8,498 nt of DNA from an uncultured Candidatus Competibacteraceae bacterium (GTDB lineage Bacteria > Pseudomonadota > Gammaproteobacteria > Competibacterales > Competibacteraceae), in contig CALMNY010000009.1 of NCBI GenBank assembly GCA_937872125.1, positions 1 through 8,498 on the forward strand, read 5' to 3'. Within the stretch, counting starts at the first letter, position 1; the number at the start of each line of letters is the position of its first letter. Shown here in pieces: positions 1 to 7,538 of the stretch. Under the pieces are notes generated by a model. It searched no databases. It was not told the origin of the DNA and saw only the letters and a list, made by a program, of their open reading frames with translations. A program made the position numbers and the translations under genes.

Positions 1-1
1 G

Positions 2-2116
2 GCGGGCGAAGTCGGGTGGCAGGGTGCGCCGGCTCCAGTCCTCGATATCGAGCTCGGTGAGGGTGGCGGCGTCCAGCCGGAATTGGCGGGCGTTGGTGGA
101 GAAGAGCAGTACGCCGTCCGGCGCCAGCAGTCGCAGCGTCTGCCGGATGAGTTCGACGTGATCCCGCTGCACGTCGAAGGTGGCTTCCAGCCGTTTGGAG
201 TTGGAGAAGGTCGGTGGATCGAGAAAGATCAGGTCGTAGCGGTCGCGCGCCCAGAGCAGCCATTGCCGGCAGTCGGCCTGAATCAGTTCGTGGCGGGTTC
301 CCCGGAAGCCATTCAGATCCAGGTTGCGCCGCGCCCAGTCCAGATAGGTCGCCGACAAATCCACGGTCGTGGTGCGCGCCGCTCCGCCGAGCGCGGCGTG
401 GACGGTGGCGGCGCCGGTATAGCCAAACAGGTTGAGGAAACGCCGCCCGTTCGCCTGTTCCCGCAGCAGGCGCCGGGTGATGCGATGGTCGAGAAACAGG
501 CCGGTGTCGAGATAGTCCGTGAAATTGACCAGCAGGCGGGCCGGCCCCTCACGGACTTCGTGGAAACGGCCCTGCGCCGCCTGCTTCTGGTACTGACTCG
601 CGCCTTTTTGCCGCTGGCGCACCTTGAGAAAAATGTGATCCGGCGGCATCTCCAGCACCGCCGGCAGCGCCGCCAGCACCTGTTCCAGCCGCTCGCGCGC
701 TTTGGTCGGATCCACGGTCGGCGGCGGGGCGTATTCCTGGACGTGCAACCACTGCTCGTAGCGATCAATCGCCACGGCGTACTCCGGTAAGTCAGCATCG
801 TACAGCCGGTAGCAACTGACGCCTTCCCGCTCCGCCCAGCGGCTCAGGTGGCGCAGGTTCTTGCGCAGGCGATTGACGAAGCCTTCAGCGCCGGCAGTCA
901 CCGCCCGATCCAGCACGGCGGCGCGGGCGCGACGATCCGCCGCATCCCGATCCACGAAGAATTCCGGCGCGATCTGGAATTGCAGCAGCCGGCATTCCAG
1001 CGGGCCGTTGTAGAAGACGTTGGTTTTGACGGCGCGCAATCCCATGCGCTTGCCCTGTTCGGGATTGCCGGCGAACAGCGCCGCCCGCCAGCCGGCGAAG
1101 CGGGTTTTCAGCCGGTCGCCGAGTTGGGCGTACAGGTCGCTCAATTCATCCTGCTCGCCCAGCCGTTCGCCGTAGGGCGGATTGGCGATCAGCAGTCCCG
1201 GCGGGCCGTGAGGCGGTTCGACGGCGGACCAGTCGCGGCGCTCGATCTGGAGCCGATCCGCCACCCCGGCGCGGCCGGCATTGATCAGCGCCGCGCGCAC
1301 CGCTTTGGGATCGCGGTCGCTGGCCCGGATGAGCGGAATGCGCGCCCGGCCCGCATCGCGCCGCTCCCGCGCTTCGGCCAGCAGCCGGTTCCACAGCGCG
1401 GGGACGTGTCCCAGCCAGCCGCTGAAGCCCCAGCGTTCGCGCAGCAAACCGGGCGCTTGGTCGCCGGCGATCCAGGCGGCTTCAATCGCCAAAGTTCCAG
1501 AGCCGCACAACGGGTCGAGCAGGGGACCGCCAGCGGCGGCGATGGCTGGCCAGCCGGCTTTCAGCAACAGGGCGGCGGCCAGCGTCTCTTTCAGCGGCGC
1601 GGTTACGGTCGCTTCACGGTAGCCGCGCCGGTGCAGGCTGTCGCCGGACAGATCGAGACTGATGGCAACCTGACCGTCGCGCCAGCGGGCGTGAATGCGC
1701 AGGTCCGGCTGGCGCGCGTCCACACTGGGCCGCCGACCACAACGCGCCCGGAAGCGATCCACGATGGCGTCTTTGACTCGCTGCGCGCCGTAGTGGCTGT
1801 GGTCAATGCCGGGGCCGCCGCCGCTGAATTCGACGCTCAGGGTCCCGGTCGGACTCAGATGGTCTTCCCAGGGCAGCTCGTGGAGGCCGGCGTACAGCGC
1901 ATTGGCGTCGGCGGCGGCAAATTCGGCCAGTGGCAGCAGCACCCGGCTGGCGGTGCGTGACCACAGGCAGGCGCGATAGGCCAGTTCCAGCGGACCCTGG
2001 AACGCGATGCCGCCGCGCACGGTCCGGACCGCCGTCGCGCCCAGATCGGTCAGTTCCGCCGCCAGCAGCGGTTCTATCCCAGCCGGAGCGGTGGCGATAA
2101 AGCGGTGTTCATCCAT
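2..2116 (-). CDS. rlmL: Bifunctional 23S rRNA methyltransferase RlmKL (3' end outside the window)
   Basis: Modifies 23S rRNA during 50S assembly: the N-terminal half makes m2G2445 (RlmL) and the C-terminal half m7G2069 (RlmK), using S-adenosylmethionine, in the cytoplasm. The 705 visible codons read open to the left edge. A THUMP-type RNA-binding region lies at about residues 45-155. The first methyltransferase domain has the SAM motif DPLCGSGT at 201-208 and catalytic NPPYG at 312-316. The second has NLFGYTGA at 562-569 and DPPTFSNSK at 633-641. The E. coli protein is about 702 residues, and the visible end (LPPDFAR) matches the family's extreme C-terminus, so only roughly 10-15 residues should be missing. 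The ATG lies 3 nt after the ybaK stop with a GAGGAG ribosome-binding site. The fused form is typical of Gammaproteobacteria; many other bacteria have separate proteins. Identification is firm; both catalytic centres look intact. Confidence 0.96.
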   Translation of the reverse strand, partial: MDEHRFIATAPAGIEPLLAAELTDLGATAVRTVRGGIAFQGPLELAYRACLWSRTASRVLLPLAEFAAADANALYAGLHELPWEDHLSPTGTLSVEFSGGGPGIDHSHYGAQRVKDAIVDRFRARCGRRPSVDARQPDLRIHARWRDGQVAISLDLSGDSLHRRGYREATVTAPLKETLAAALLLKAGWPAIAAAGGPLLDPLCGSGTLAIEAAWIAGDQAPGLLRERWGFSGWLGHVPALWNRLLAEARERRDAGRARIPLIRASDRDPKAVRAALINAGRAGVADRLQIERRDWSAVEPPHGPPGLLIANPPYGERLGEQDELSDLYAQLGDRLKTRFAGWRAALFAGNPEQGKRMGLRAVKTNVFYNGPLECRLLQFQIAPEFFVDRDAADRRARAAVLDRAVTAGAEGFVNRLRKNLRHLSRWAEREGVSCYRLYDADLPEYAVAIDRYEQWLHVQEYAPPPTVDPTKARERLEQVLAALPAVLEMPPDHIFLKVRQRQKGASQYQKQAAQGRFHEVREGPARLLVNFTDYLDTGLFLDHRITRRLLREQANGRRFLNLFGYTGAATVHAALGGAARTTTVDLSATYLDWARRNLDLNGFRGTRHELIQADCRQWLLWARDRYDLIFLDPPTFSNSKRLEATFDVQRDHVELIRQTLRLLAPDGVLLFSTNARQFRLDAATLTELDIEDWSRRTLPPDFAR

Positions 2117-2119
2117 TGG

Positions 2120-2608
2120 CTACTCCTCGATGGCGACCTGAACCAGCGTTGGTTGCAGCAGGCGCTGCACTTCGGTCGGAGCCAGCCCGACCAGAAAACC
2201 GCGTTTGCCGCCGTTGATGTAGATACGCGGCAGGTCGAGGATACTGGCTTCCAGATAGACCGGCATGGCTTTGCGGGTTCCGAACGGTGAGGTGCCACCG
2301 ACCAGGTAGCCGGTATGCTTGTTGGCGACGGCCGGGTCGCAAGGCGTAACAGTCTTGACTCCGCGCCGCCGCGCCAACTCTCTGGTGGAGACCTTGCGGT
2401 CGCCGTGCATCAGTACGATCAGAGGTTGTTTGCGCTCGTCTTCCATGATCAGGGTCTTGATCACGCTGTGCTCATCCACCCCCAAACACTGGGCGCTGTG
2501 GGCGGTTCCCCCATGCTCTTCGTAGGGGTAGAGGTGACCCGTAAAAGCACTGTTGTTTTCTCGCAACAGACGAATGGCAGGGGTCATTGGGAATTTTTCT
2601 TTGCTCAT
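2120..2608 (-). CDS. ybaK: YbaK/EbsC-type Cys-tRNA(Pro) deacylase
   Basis: Trans-acting editing enzyme that hydrolyses Cys-tRNA(Pro) formed by prolyl-tRNA synthetase, preventing Cys-for-Pro misincorporation; cytoplasmic. The 162-residue product is about the E. coli YbaK length (159). Visible family features are KTL at 51-53, where the lysine matches the essential YbaK lysine, the GYLVGGTSPFGTRK block at 100-113, and GGKRG near 133-137. Two starts are possible. The first ATG (used here) has AAGG at 2614-2617 with a 5-nt spacer. A second at 2587 gives MTPAIRLL, which aligns with the E. coli N-terminus (MTP) but has a poorer upstream site; a start there would remove seven residues. It is the first gene of a pair with rlmKL and is transcribed out of the AT-rich island. 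Exact tRNA specificity within the YbaK/ProX/YeaK superfamily cannot be settled from motifs alone. Confidence 0.92.
   Translation of the reverse strand: MSKEKFPMTPAIRLLRENNSAFTGHLYPYEEHGGTAHSAQCLGVDEHSVIKTLIMEDERKQPLIVLMHGDRKVSTRELARRRGVKTVTPCDPAVANKHTGYLVGGTSPFGTRKAMPVYLEASILDLPRIYINGGKRGFLVGLAPTEVQRLLQPTLVQVAIEE
2123..2128 (-). promoter_or_regulatory. Ribosome-binding site of rlmKL inside the end of ybaK
   Basis: GAGGAG lies 6 nt before the rlmKL ATG and is also the last two sense codons (Glu-Glu) of ybaK, directly followed by TAG. This supports the chosen rlmKL start and means ribosomes finishing ybaK cover and then release the rlmKL initiation site, so translational coupling is likely (inference). 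Confidence 0.75.
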
Positions 2609-2667
2609 AAATACCTTAGTAAATTACTCGTGGTTAATTTGTCTTTTTGATAATGAGTTGTTAATAA

Positions 2668-2686
2668 GATAATGATTATTATTTTT
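2668..2686. promoter_or_regulatory. Possible Fur-box-like sequence
   Basis: The 19 bases starting GATAATGAT match the classical Fur consensus (GATAATGATAATCATTATC) at 15 of 19 positions. It lies 60 nt before the ybaK ATG, where an operator would fit. The surroundings are so AT-rich that chance similarity is likely, and neither neighbour is a known iron-regulated gene. Confidence 0.2.
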
Positions 2687-2892
2687 TTAATAAAAGTTTC
2701 TGTAGCAATGAAATGGTCTTTTCAATAAGTATATTCTCAATCAATGCTTTTTCTGAAATTGCATTTTATCGGTCTCTGATCCATTGGTATCTCTAATTTG
2801 TTGTAATAAGAATAATGGATGGATTGGACAAAAAAATGCAAAGGTGCTTTTGTTGTTAAATGGCAAAAGGGTATTGGTACAACTGATTCTTG

Positions 2893-2934
2893 ATTTGAGA
2901 AACTCGGTTTCGTTAGAGTTCAGTAAACTCAAAT
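2893..2934 (+). repeat. Nested, mutually exclusive inverted repeats upstream of the DUF882 gene
   Basis: Outer arms ATTTGAG (2893-2899) and CTCAAAT (2928-2934) are perfect 7-bp complements. Inside are GAAAC/GTTTC (2899-2903 and 2907-2911, 3-nt loop) and GAGTT/AACTC (2916-2920 and 2926-2930, 5-nt loop). The inner arms share bases with the outer ones, so alternative folds would compete. The block ends 7 nt before the GGGAGG ribosome-binding site at 2942-2947. It may be a leader-RNA structure or a protein-binding site. Confidence 0.4.
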
Positions 2935-2958
2935 GGCTGGTGGGAGGATATCCAGAAC

Positions 2959-3561
2959 ATGCGAACCGATGTAACGCTGCAACCAGACGGCACCGTACAT
3001 GATAACGAGGAGAAGCGGCCTGATTCAGGCCGGCGTGGGTTTCTAAAGTGGGTCGCCGGTGGCGTCGGCGCTTTGGCCCTGGCGCCAGATCTGCTGAAAG
3101 CAGCGGTTCTGAGCGAACGTTACCTTCTGTTTTATAATCCTAACACTGGCGAGAATATCCGTCAGGTGTACTGGACGCCGCGCGATGGCTATATCCGCGA
3201 GTCCGTAAGCGCGATCAGTTGGGCCTTGCGCGACCATCACAACGATCAGGTCAAGCTGTTCGATCCAAACGTGCTGGATCAGCTTTACGCCGTGCAGTTG
3301 CAACTGGGCCTGGGCCGGCCGCTCAACGTGATCAGCGGCTATCGGTCGCCATCTACCAATTGGCGGTTGGCCGAAGGCAGCAGAAGAGTGGCGCGCCACA
3401 GCTACCACATGCAGGCCATGGCGCTTGATATTCGGGTGCCGGGTGGACGGGTGTCCGATCTCTACCGGGCGGCCCGTGGGTTGGGCGCGGGCGGAGTGGG
3501 CTACTATCCTCGTTCCAACTTCGTCCACATTGACAGCGGCCCGGTGCGCTACTGGAGCTGA
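2959..3561 (+). CDS. Tat-exported YcbK/DUF882-family M15 peptidase
   Basis: Predicted zinc metallopeptidase of the M15 group (YcbK/DUF882, Peptidase_M15_3 type), probably a murein endopeptidase or carboxypeptidase acting outside the inner membrane. The 200-residue product has a twin-arginine signal: SGRRGFLKW at 23-31 with Arg25-Arg26, then a hydrophobic stretch to about residue 42. The catalytic domain shows GYRS at 127-130 followed by SPSTN, then SYHMQAMALD at 148-157 and VHID at 189-192. His150, Asp157 and His190 are the expected zinc ligands and Asp192 follows the last one. The ATG is preceded by GGGAGG with a rather long 11-nt spacer; this start keeps a short n-region before the Tat motif. 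It is a single-gene unit, divergent from ybaK, convergent with the TRAP operon and ended by the terminator at 3583-3610. Family and export are well supported; the exact bond cleaved is not known from sequence. Confidence 0.92.
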   Translation: MRTDVTLQPDGTVHDNEEKRPDSGRRGFLKWVAGGVGALALAPDLLKAAVLSERYLLFYNPNTGENIRQVYWTPRDGYIRESVSAISWALRDHHNDQVKLFDPNVLDQLYAVQLQLGLGRPLNVISGYRSPSTNWRLAEGSRRVARHSYHMQAMALDIRVPGGRVSDLYRAARGLGAGGVGYYPRSNFVHIDSGPVRYWS

Positions 3562-3582
3562 GCAGGCGCAGGATTGCGCACC

Positions 3583-3610
3583 AAAAAGGGCGGCCAGGCC
3601 GCCCTTTTTT
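3583..3610. terminator. Bidirectional intrinsic terminator
   Basis: GGGCGGCC (3588-3595) and GGCCGCCC (3597-3604) are perfect complements; the real hairpin must open a few central pairs for a loop. Five A residues precede it and six T residues follow, so each strand has a GC stem and a U-tract. It lies 22 nt after the DUF882 stop and about 20 nt after the dctM stop, fitting shared termination of convergent genes. Confidence 0.9.
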
Positions 3611-3629
3611 ATTGCCCAAATCGGTTCGC

Positions 3630-4907
3630 TTAGAACAGTAACCGGGGCAGGAACAGGCTGATGCCGGGAATGTAGGTGATGATGATCAGGAAGCTCAGCA
3701 TCACCATCAGCCACGGCGTAGCCGCTTTCACTACTTCCCACAGCGGCATGCCGGTCACGCCGGAAGTGACGAACAGATTCAGGCCCACCGGTGGCGTGAT
3801 CATGCCGATTTCCATGTTCACCGTCATGATGATGCCCAGGTGGATCGGGTCAATGCCGAGCTGGGTGGCGATGGGAAAGAAAATCGGCGCCAGGATCAGC
3901 AGGATCGAGGACGGTTCCATGAAGTTGCCGGCGATCAGCAGGATGATGTTGACCACGATCAGGAACTGCCAGGGCGCCAGCCCCCAGCCGACGATGGTTT
4001 CCGCCATGGTCTGGGGAATGCGCTCGGTGGTTAGCACGTGGGCGAACAGCATGGCGTTGGCGATGATGAACAGCAGCATCACCGTGACCTTGCCCGCCTC
4101 GGCGAACACATGCGGTATTTGGCTCCAGCCCATGTCCTTGTGGATAAACAGGGCGACGATGAAGGCGTAGACCGCAGCGACGGCGGCAGCCTCGGTCGCA
4201 GTGAAAATGCCGCCGTAAATCCCGCCCATCACTACGAAGATCAGTCCCAGGCCCCAGATGGCGTCCCGGGCCGCGATGAGCAGCTCCCGGAATGAGGCGC
4301 GCGGCTGGGTCGGAATCTTGAACCGGTGCGCGCTGAAAAAGATCGCGAGCATCAGCATCAGACCCAGCAGCAGGCCGGGGATGACGCCTGCCATGAACAA
4401 CTGGCCGACCGAGGTTTCAGTGGCGGCAGCGTACACCACCATCACGATGGACGGCGGGATCAGGATGCCCAGGGTGCCGGCGTTGCAGATAATGCCGGCG
4501 GCGTATTTCTGCGGATAGCCGGATTTGACCATGGCGCTGATGACGATGGAGCCGATGGCGGCTACTGTCGCCGGTGAGGAGCCGGACACCGCCGCGAACA
4601 ACATGCAGGCCAGCACCGAGGCCATGGCCAGGCCGCCCCGGAGATGGCCAACGGCGGCGATGGCGAAGCGGATCAACCGGCGGGCCACGCCGCCGGTGGT
4701 CAGAAACGCCGAGGCCAGAATGAAGAACGGGATCGCCAGCAGGGTGTAGTGCTCCATGGTGTCGAACAGCTTGAGCGACATGGAGGCCAGCGAGTCGTTA
4801 GTGAAAAACAGGATGGTCAGGGTGCTGGCCAGACCCAGGGAGAAGGCGATCGGCACGCCCATCAGCAGGAACAGAAACAACAGACTGAACAGGAACAGGG
4901 ACGTCAT
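3630..4907 (-). CDS. dctM: TRAP transporter large permease subunit DctM
   Basis: Large membrane subunit that forms the ion-coupled transport path of a tripartite ATP-independent periplasmic importer, working with DctQ in the inner membrane on substrate delivered by DctP. The 425-residue protein is almost wholly hydrophobic with about 12 membrane segments, the normal family length. Family motifs are FFILASAFLTTGG at 61-73, AAVSGSSPATVAAIGSI at 105-121, NAGTLGILIPPS at 142-153 and ITPPVGLNLFV at 370-380. The upstream frame stays open, but the non-hydrophobic, proline/arginine-rich extension there is the dctQ shadow. The ATG at 4907 has AGGAGA (4915-4920) with a 7-nt spacer and overlaps the dctQ stop as ATGA, so I place the start here. 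It is the last gene of the operon, followed by the bidirectional terminator. Coupling ion (usually Na+) and substrate are inferred from the family. Confidence 0.95.
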   Translation of the reverse strand: MTSLFLFSLLFLFLLMGVPIAFSLGLASTLTILFFTNDSLASMSLKLFDTMEHYTLLAIPFFILASAFLTTGGVARRLIRFAIAAVGHLRGGLAMASVLACMLFAAVSGSSPATVAAIGSIVISAMVKSGYPQKYAAGIICNAGTLGILIPPSIVMVVYAAATETSVGQLFMAGVIPGLLLGLMLMLAIFFSAHRFKIPTQPRASFRELLIAARDAIWGLGLIFVVMGGIYGGIFTATEAAAVAAVYAFIVALFIHKDMGWSQIPHVFAEAGKVTVMLLFIIANAMLFAHVLTTERIPQTMAETIVGWGLAPWQFLIVVNIILLIAGNFMEPSSILLILAPIFFPIATQLGIDPIHLGIIMTVNMEIGMITPPVGLNLFVTSGVTGMPLWEVVKAATPWLMVMLSFLIIITYIPGISLFLPRLLF

Positions 4908-5476
4908 GGCGCTTTCTCCTGACGAGGCTGGCCCGCGCCCGGATGCAACGTTTCGAATGTTTCGACGGCCTCGATCGCCTCGCGCGCCTCGTCGGCCAGC
5001 CGCAAGCCTTCCTGTTCGCCGGTCACGGTGCGCCAAGCCACTTGCAACAGCCGGAGCAGCGCCAGCGCCAGGCCCAGCGGCAGCATGATGAAGGGAATCC
5101 AGCGCGGGATCGGCAAATCCTGGGCTTCGATGCCGATGGAATAGAGCTTGTAGACGTAGCCAACGGCGCCAACCAGCAGGATGATGCAGTAGGCGCAGCA
5201 GCACAGCACGGCCAGCAGGCCAACGATACGGCGCACGTGATGCGGGAACTGACGCACCACGATATCAATGCCGATGTGAGCGCCGACCTTGATGCCATAG
5301 GCAACGCCGAACAGGACCAGCCAGGCAAACAGGTACGTCGTCAATTCCAGCGCCCAGCCGAAGCCGGTCTCGAACACGTAGCGGGCGACGACCTGGCTGA
5401 AGGTGATGAGTGTCATCAGCGCCAGCAACAGGGCGATGAAACCCTCCTCCAGATGATGAACAATGCGGATCAGCAT
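4904..5476 (-). CDS. dctQ: TRAP transporter small permease subunit DctQ
   Basis: Small membrane subunit that pairs with DctM to form the TRAP membrane complex. The 190-residue product has four predicted membrane segments at roughly 12-30, 45-62, 84-108 and 124-144. Visible family features are ARYVF at 31-35, WALEL at 41-45 followed by AWLVLFG, and the GAHIGID segment at 65-71. A cysteine cluster (CCCAYC, 92-97) lies in the third segment; I know of no role for it. The C-terminal 40 or so residues are charged and probably cytoplasmic. A TTG at 5503 would add nine residues, but its upstream GGAGGG is only 1 nt away, while the ATG at 5476 has GGAGAG with a 6-nt spacer and gives a typical DctQ N-terminus, so I use the ATG. 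It follows dctP by 77 nt and overlaps dctM by 4 nt, implying coupled translation of the two membrane subunits. Confidence 0.93.
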   Translation of the reverse strand: MLIRIVHHLEEGFIALLLALMTLITFSQVVARYVFETGFGWALELTTYLFAWLVLFGVAYGIKVGAHIGIDIVVRQFPHHVRRIVGLLAVLCCCAYCIILLVGAVGYVYKLYSIGIEAQDLPIPRWIPFIMLPLGLALALLRLLQVAWRTVTGEQEGLRLADEAREAIEAVETFETLHPGAGQPRQEKAP

Positions 5477-5477
5477 G

Positions 5478-5488
5478 GGAGACTCTCC
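5478..5488 (-). promoter_or_regulatory. dctQ ribosome-binding site within a palindrome
   Basis: On the minus strand GGAGAGTCTCC is a palindrome with 5-bp arms around one central G. Its left half is the dctQ ribosome-binding site (GGAGAG, 5483-5488), 6 nt before the chosen ATG. It decides the start against the TTG at 5503. The right half could mask the site in mRNA, for instance pairing GGA with TCC over a 5-nt loop; this is inference and such a fold would be weak. Confidence 0.5.
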
Positions 5489-5503
5489 GAACGGAAGCGG
5501 CAA

Positions 5504-5532
5504 ACCCTCCCGCGCCGGTCGCAGGGGAGGGT
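5504..5532 (-). repeat. Hairpin between dctP and dctQ
   Basis: ACCCTCCC and GGGAGGGT form a perfect 8-bp stem around a 13-nt loop, 21 nt after the dctP stop and 27 nt before the dctQ start. On the transcribed strand only TTT, partly within the arm, follows the stem, so it is not a good intrinsic terminator. A partial terminator or an mRNA-stabilising structure that keeps binding protein in excess over membrane subunits is the likely role, as in many binding-protein operons. Confidence 0.6.
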
Positions 5533-5553
5533 CTGGTCGAAAGGAGGAGGGAA

Positions 5554-6640
<1,087 letters not shown>

Positions 6641-6669
6641 TTAAGGATAGATGACGCGGTTGTGAATGC

Positions 6670-6705
6670 GCGCAAGACGCAGCACGATGATTGTTGCGCC
6701 TTGCG
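6670..6705. repeat. Short inverted repeats after yadH, possible weak terminator
   Basis: GCGCAA (6670-6675) pairs with TTGCGC (6694-6699); an overlapping alternative pairs CGCAAG (6671-6676) with CTTGCG (6700-6705). Both lie 15-54 nt after the yadH stop. Neither has a U-tract, so this is at best a weak or Rho-assisted end of the yadGH transcript, and read-through into dctP is possible. Confidence 0.25.
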
Positions 6706-6720
6706 GTGGGCGGGGCGGGA

Positions 6721-7494
6721 TTAGTTACGGATGCCGGTTCCCCGGTGCAACAGCCACAGACTGCAGCCGAACAGGACGGCGATCAGCAGCAGAATGAGGG
6801 CGAGAGCCAGGTAAATGTTGATGTCCGACACGCCGAGGATGCCGAAGCGAAAGGCGTTGACCATGTACAGGATGGGGTTGAACAGCGAGGCGTCCTGCCA
6901 GAACGGCGGCAGCATGTGAATGGAATAAAAAATGCCGCCGAAATAGGTGAGCGGCGTCAGCACGACCGTGGGGATCAGGGAAATATCATCGAAGTTCTTG
7001 GCGAAGATGCCGTTGATCAACCCGGCCAGGGCAAACAGCACCGAAGTCAGGACGATCACCACCAGGGTGAGCAGAGGGTGTTGCCAGTGCAGATCGGCGA
7101 AGAACAGCGAGACCACCGTGACCACGAGGCCCACCATCAGGCCCCGCGCCGCGCCACCGCCGACGAAGCCCACCACGATGATGGTGTTAGGCAGGGGCGA
7201 GATCAGCATTTCCTCGATGTGGCGCTGGAACTTGGAACCAAAGAACGACGACACCACGTTGGAATAGGCGTTGGTGATCACTGCCATCATGATCAGCCCC
7301 GGTGCGATGTACTGGGTGTAGGTTAATCCATCCATCGTCCCCAGTCGGGCGCCAATCAGATTGCCGAAGATGATGAAGTACAACGTTGTGGTAATCGCCG
7401 GCGGCAGCAGGGTTTGAATCCAGATGCGCAGGAAACGCAGGATTTCCTTGGTCAGGATGGTCTGGAGGGCAATGGCTTGAGTGCGGAGGTTCAT
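6721..7494 (-). CDS. yadH: ABC-2 type transporter permease YadH
   Basis: Inner-membrane permease of a two-gene ABC-2 exporter, partner of the YadG ATPase; the substrate is not established. The 257-residue protein matches E. coli YadH (256) in length and along its sequence. It has about six membrane segments, with the first at about 33-50 and the last at about 228-249. Recognisable blocks are LYFIIFGNLIG at 38-48, PGLIMMAVITNAYSNV at 65-80, FFGSKFQRHIEE at 84-95, AKNFDDISLIPT at 165-176 and the ABC-2 segment PLTYFGGIFYSIHMLPPFW at 181-199. The ATG lies 44 nt after the yadG stop and has no recognisable purine-rich ribosome-binding site. Initiation may therefore depend on ribosomes arriving from upstream; a 14-codon frame ends exactly on this ATG (ATGA). 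Stop TAA at 6721; the dctP operon begins 174 nt further on in the same direction. Family assignment is firm. Confidence 0.94.
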   Translation of the reverse strand: MNLRTQAIALQTILTKEILRFLRIWIQTLLPPAITTTLYFIIFGNLIGARLGTMDGLTYTQYIAPGLIMMAVITNAYSNVVSSFFGSKFQRHIEEMLISPLPNTIIVVGFVGGGAARGLMVGLVVTVVSLFFADLHWQHPLLTLVVIVLTSVLFALAGLINGIFAKNFDDISLIPTVVLTPLTYFGGIFYSIHMLPPFWQDASLFNPILYMVNAFRFGILGVSDINIYLALALILLLIAVLFGCSLWLLHRGTGIRN

Positions 7495-7535
7495 CGCGGC
7501 GAGGTGGCTCGGAAGCAGGAGTTTGGCGCGTTCAT
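7491..7535 (-). other. 14-codon reading frame bridging yadG and yadH
   Basis: After the yadG TGA, 3 nt lead to an ATG that opens the frame MNAPNSCFRATSPR, which stops at the TGA overlapping the yadH ATG (ATGA). GCGATGAAC occurs at both this ATG and the yadH ATG. There is no strong ribosome-binding site. It may be a coupling peptide or simply chance; I do not claim a functional product. Confidence 0.25.
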
Positions 7536-7538
7536 CGC

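Larger units (their letters stand above)
2609..2958. other. AT-rich divergent intergenic region
   Basis: This 350-nt gap lies between the divergent ybaK and DUF882 genes and must hold promoters for both. By hand count about 98 of the 330 bases at 2611-2940 are G or C (about 30%), far below the clearly GC-rich flanking genes. Short reading frames of 63 codons (minus, 2741-2932) and 72 codons (plus, 2784-3002) occur, but they match no family I recognise, and the plus one runs into the DUF882 start in another frame. No RNA gene or transposon end is recognised. Many hexamers resemble sigma-70 elements by composition alone, so I do not name a promoter. A Fur-like site and a cluster of inverted repeats are listed separately. 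Confidence 0.7.

Noticed and set aside
83..1960. Long plus-strand reading frames (235 and 370 codons) opposite rlmKL
   Set aside because: They lie antisense to a fully recognisable RlmKL, have the low-complexity Arg/Gln/Gly-rich composition of GC-rich shadow frames and match no family.
2779..2820. ATCCATT/AATGGAT inverted repeat with a 28-nt spacer
   Set aside because: A 7-bp match over a long spacer in AT-rich DNA is easily expected by chance and has no adjoining signal.
2741..3002. Small ORFs of 63 and 72 codons in the AT-rich gap
   Set aside because: No family resemblance and no convincing ribosome-binding site; the plus-strand one runs into the DUF882 gene out of frame.
3043..3741. 232-codon minus-strand frame opposite the DUF882 gene
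   Set aside because: It crosses the terminator and the end of dctM, has no sensible start and matches no family; the plus-strand peptidase has a Tat signal and intact zinc motifs.
4908..5204. N-terminal extension of dctM by 99 codons
   Set aside because: This segment is the dctQ coding sequence in another frame. The ATG at 4907 has its own ribosome-binding site and gives the normal DctM length.
5477..5503. TTG start for dctQ, nine residues longer
   Set aside because: The purine-rich sequence is only 1 nt from the TTG, while the downstream ATG has a well-spaced GGAGAG and gives the usual N-terminus.
6691..7326. 211-codon plus-strand frame opposite yadH
   Set aside because: His/Gln/Asp-rich shadow composition, no start signal, and antisense to a close YadH match.
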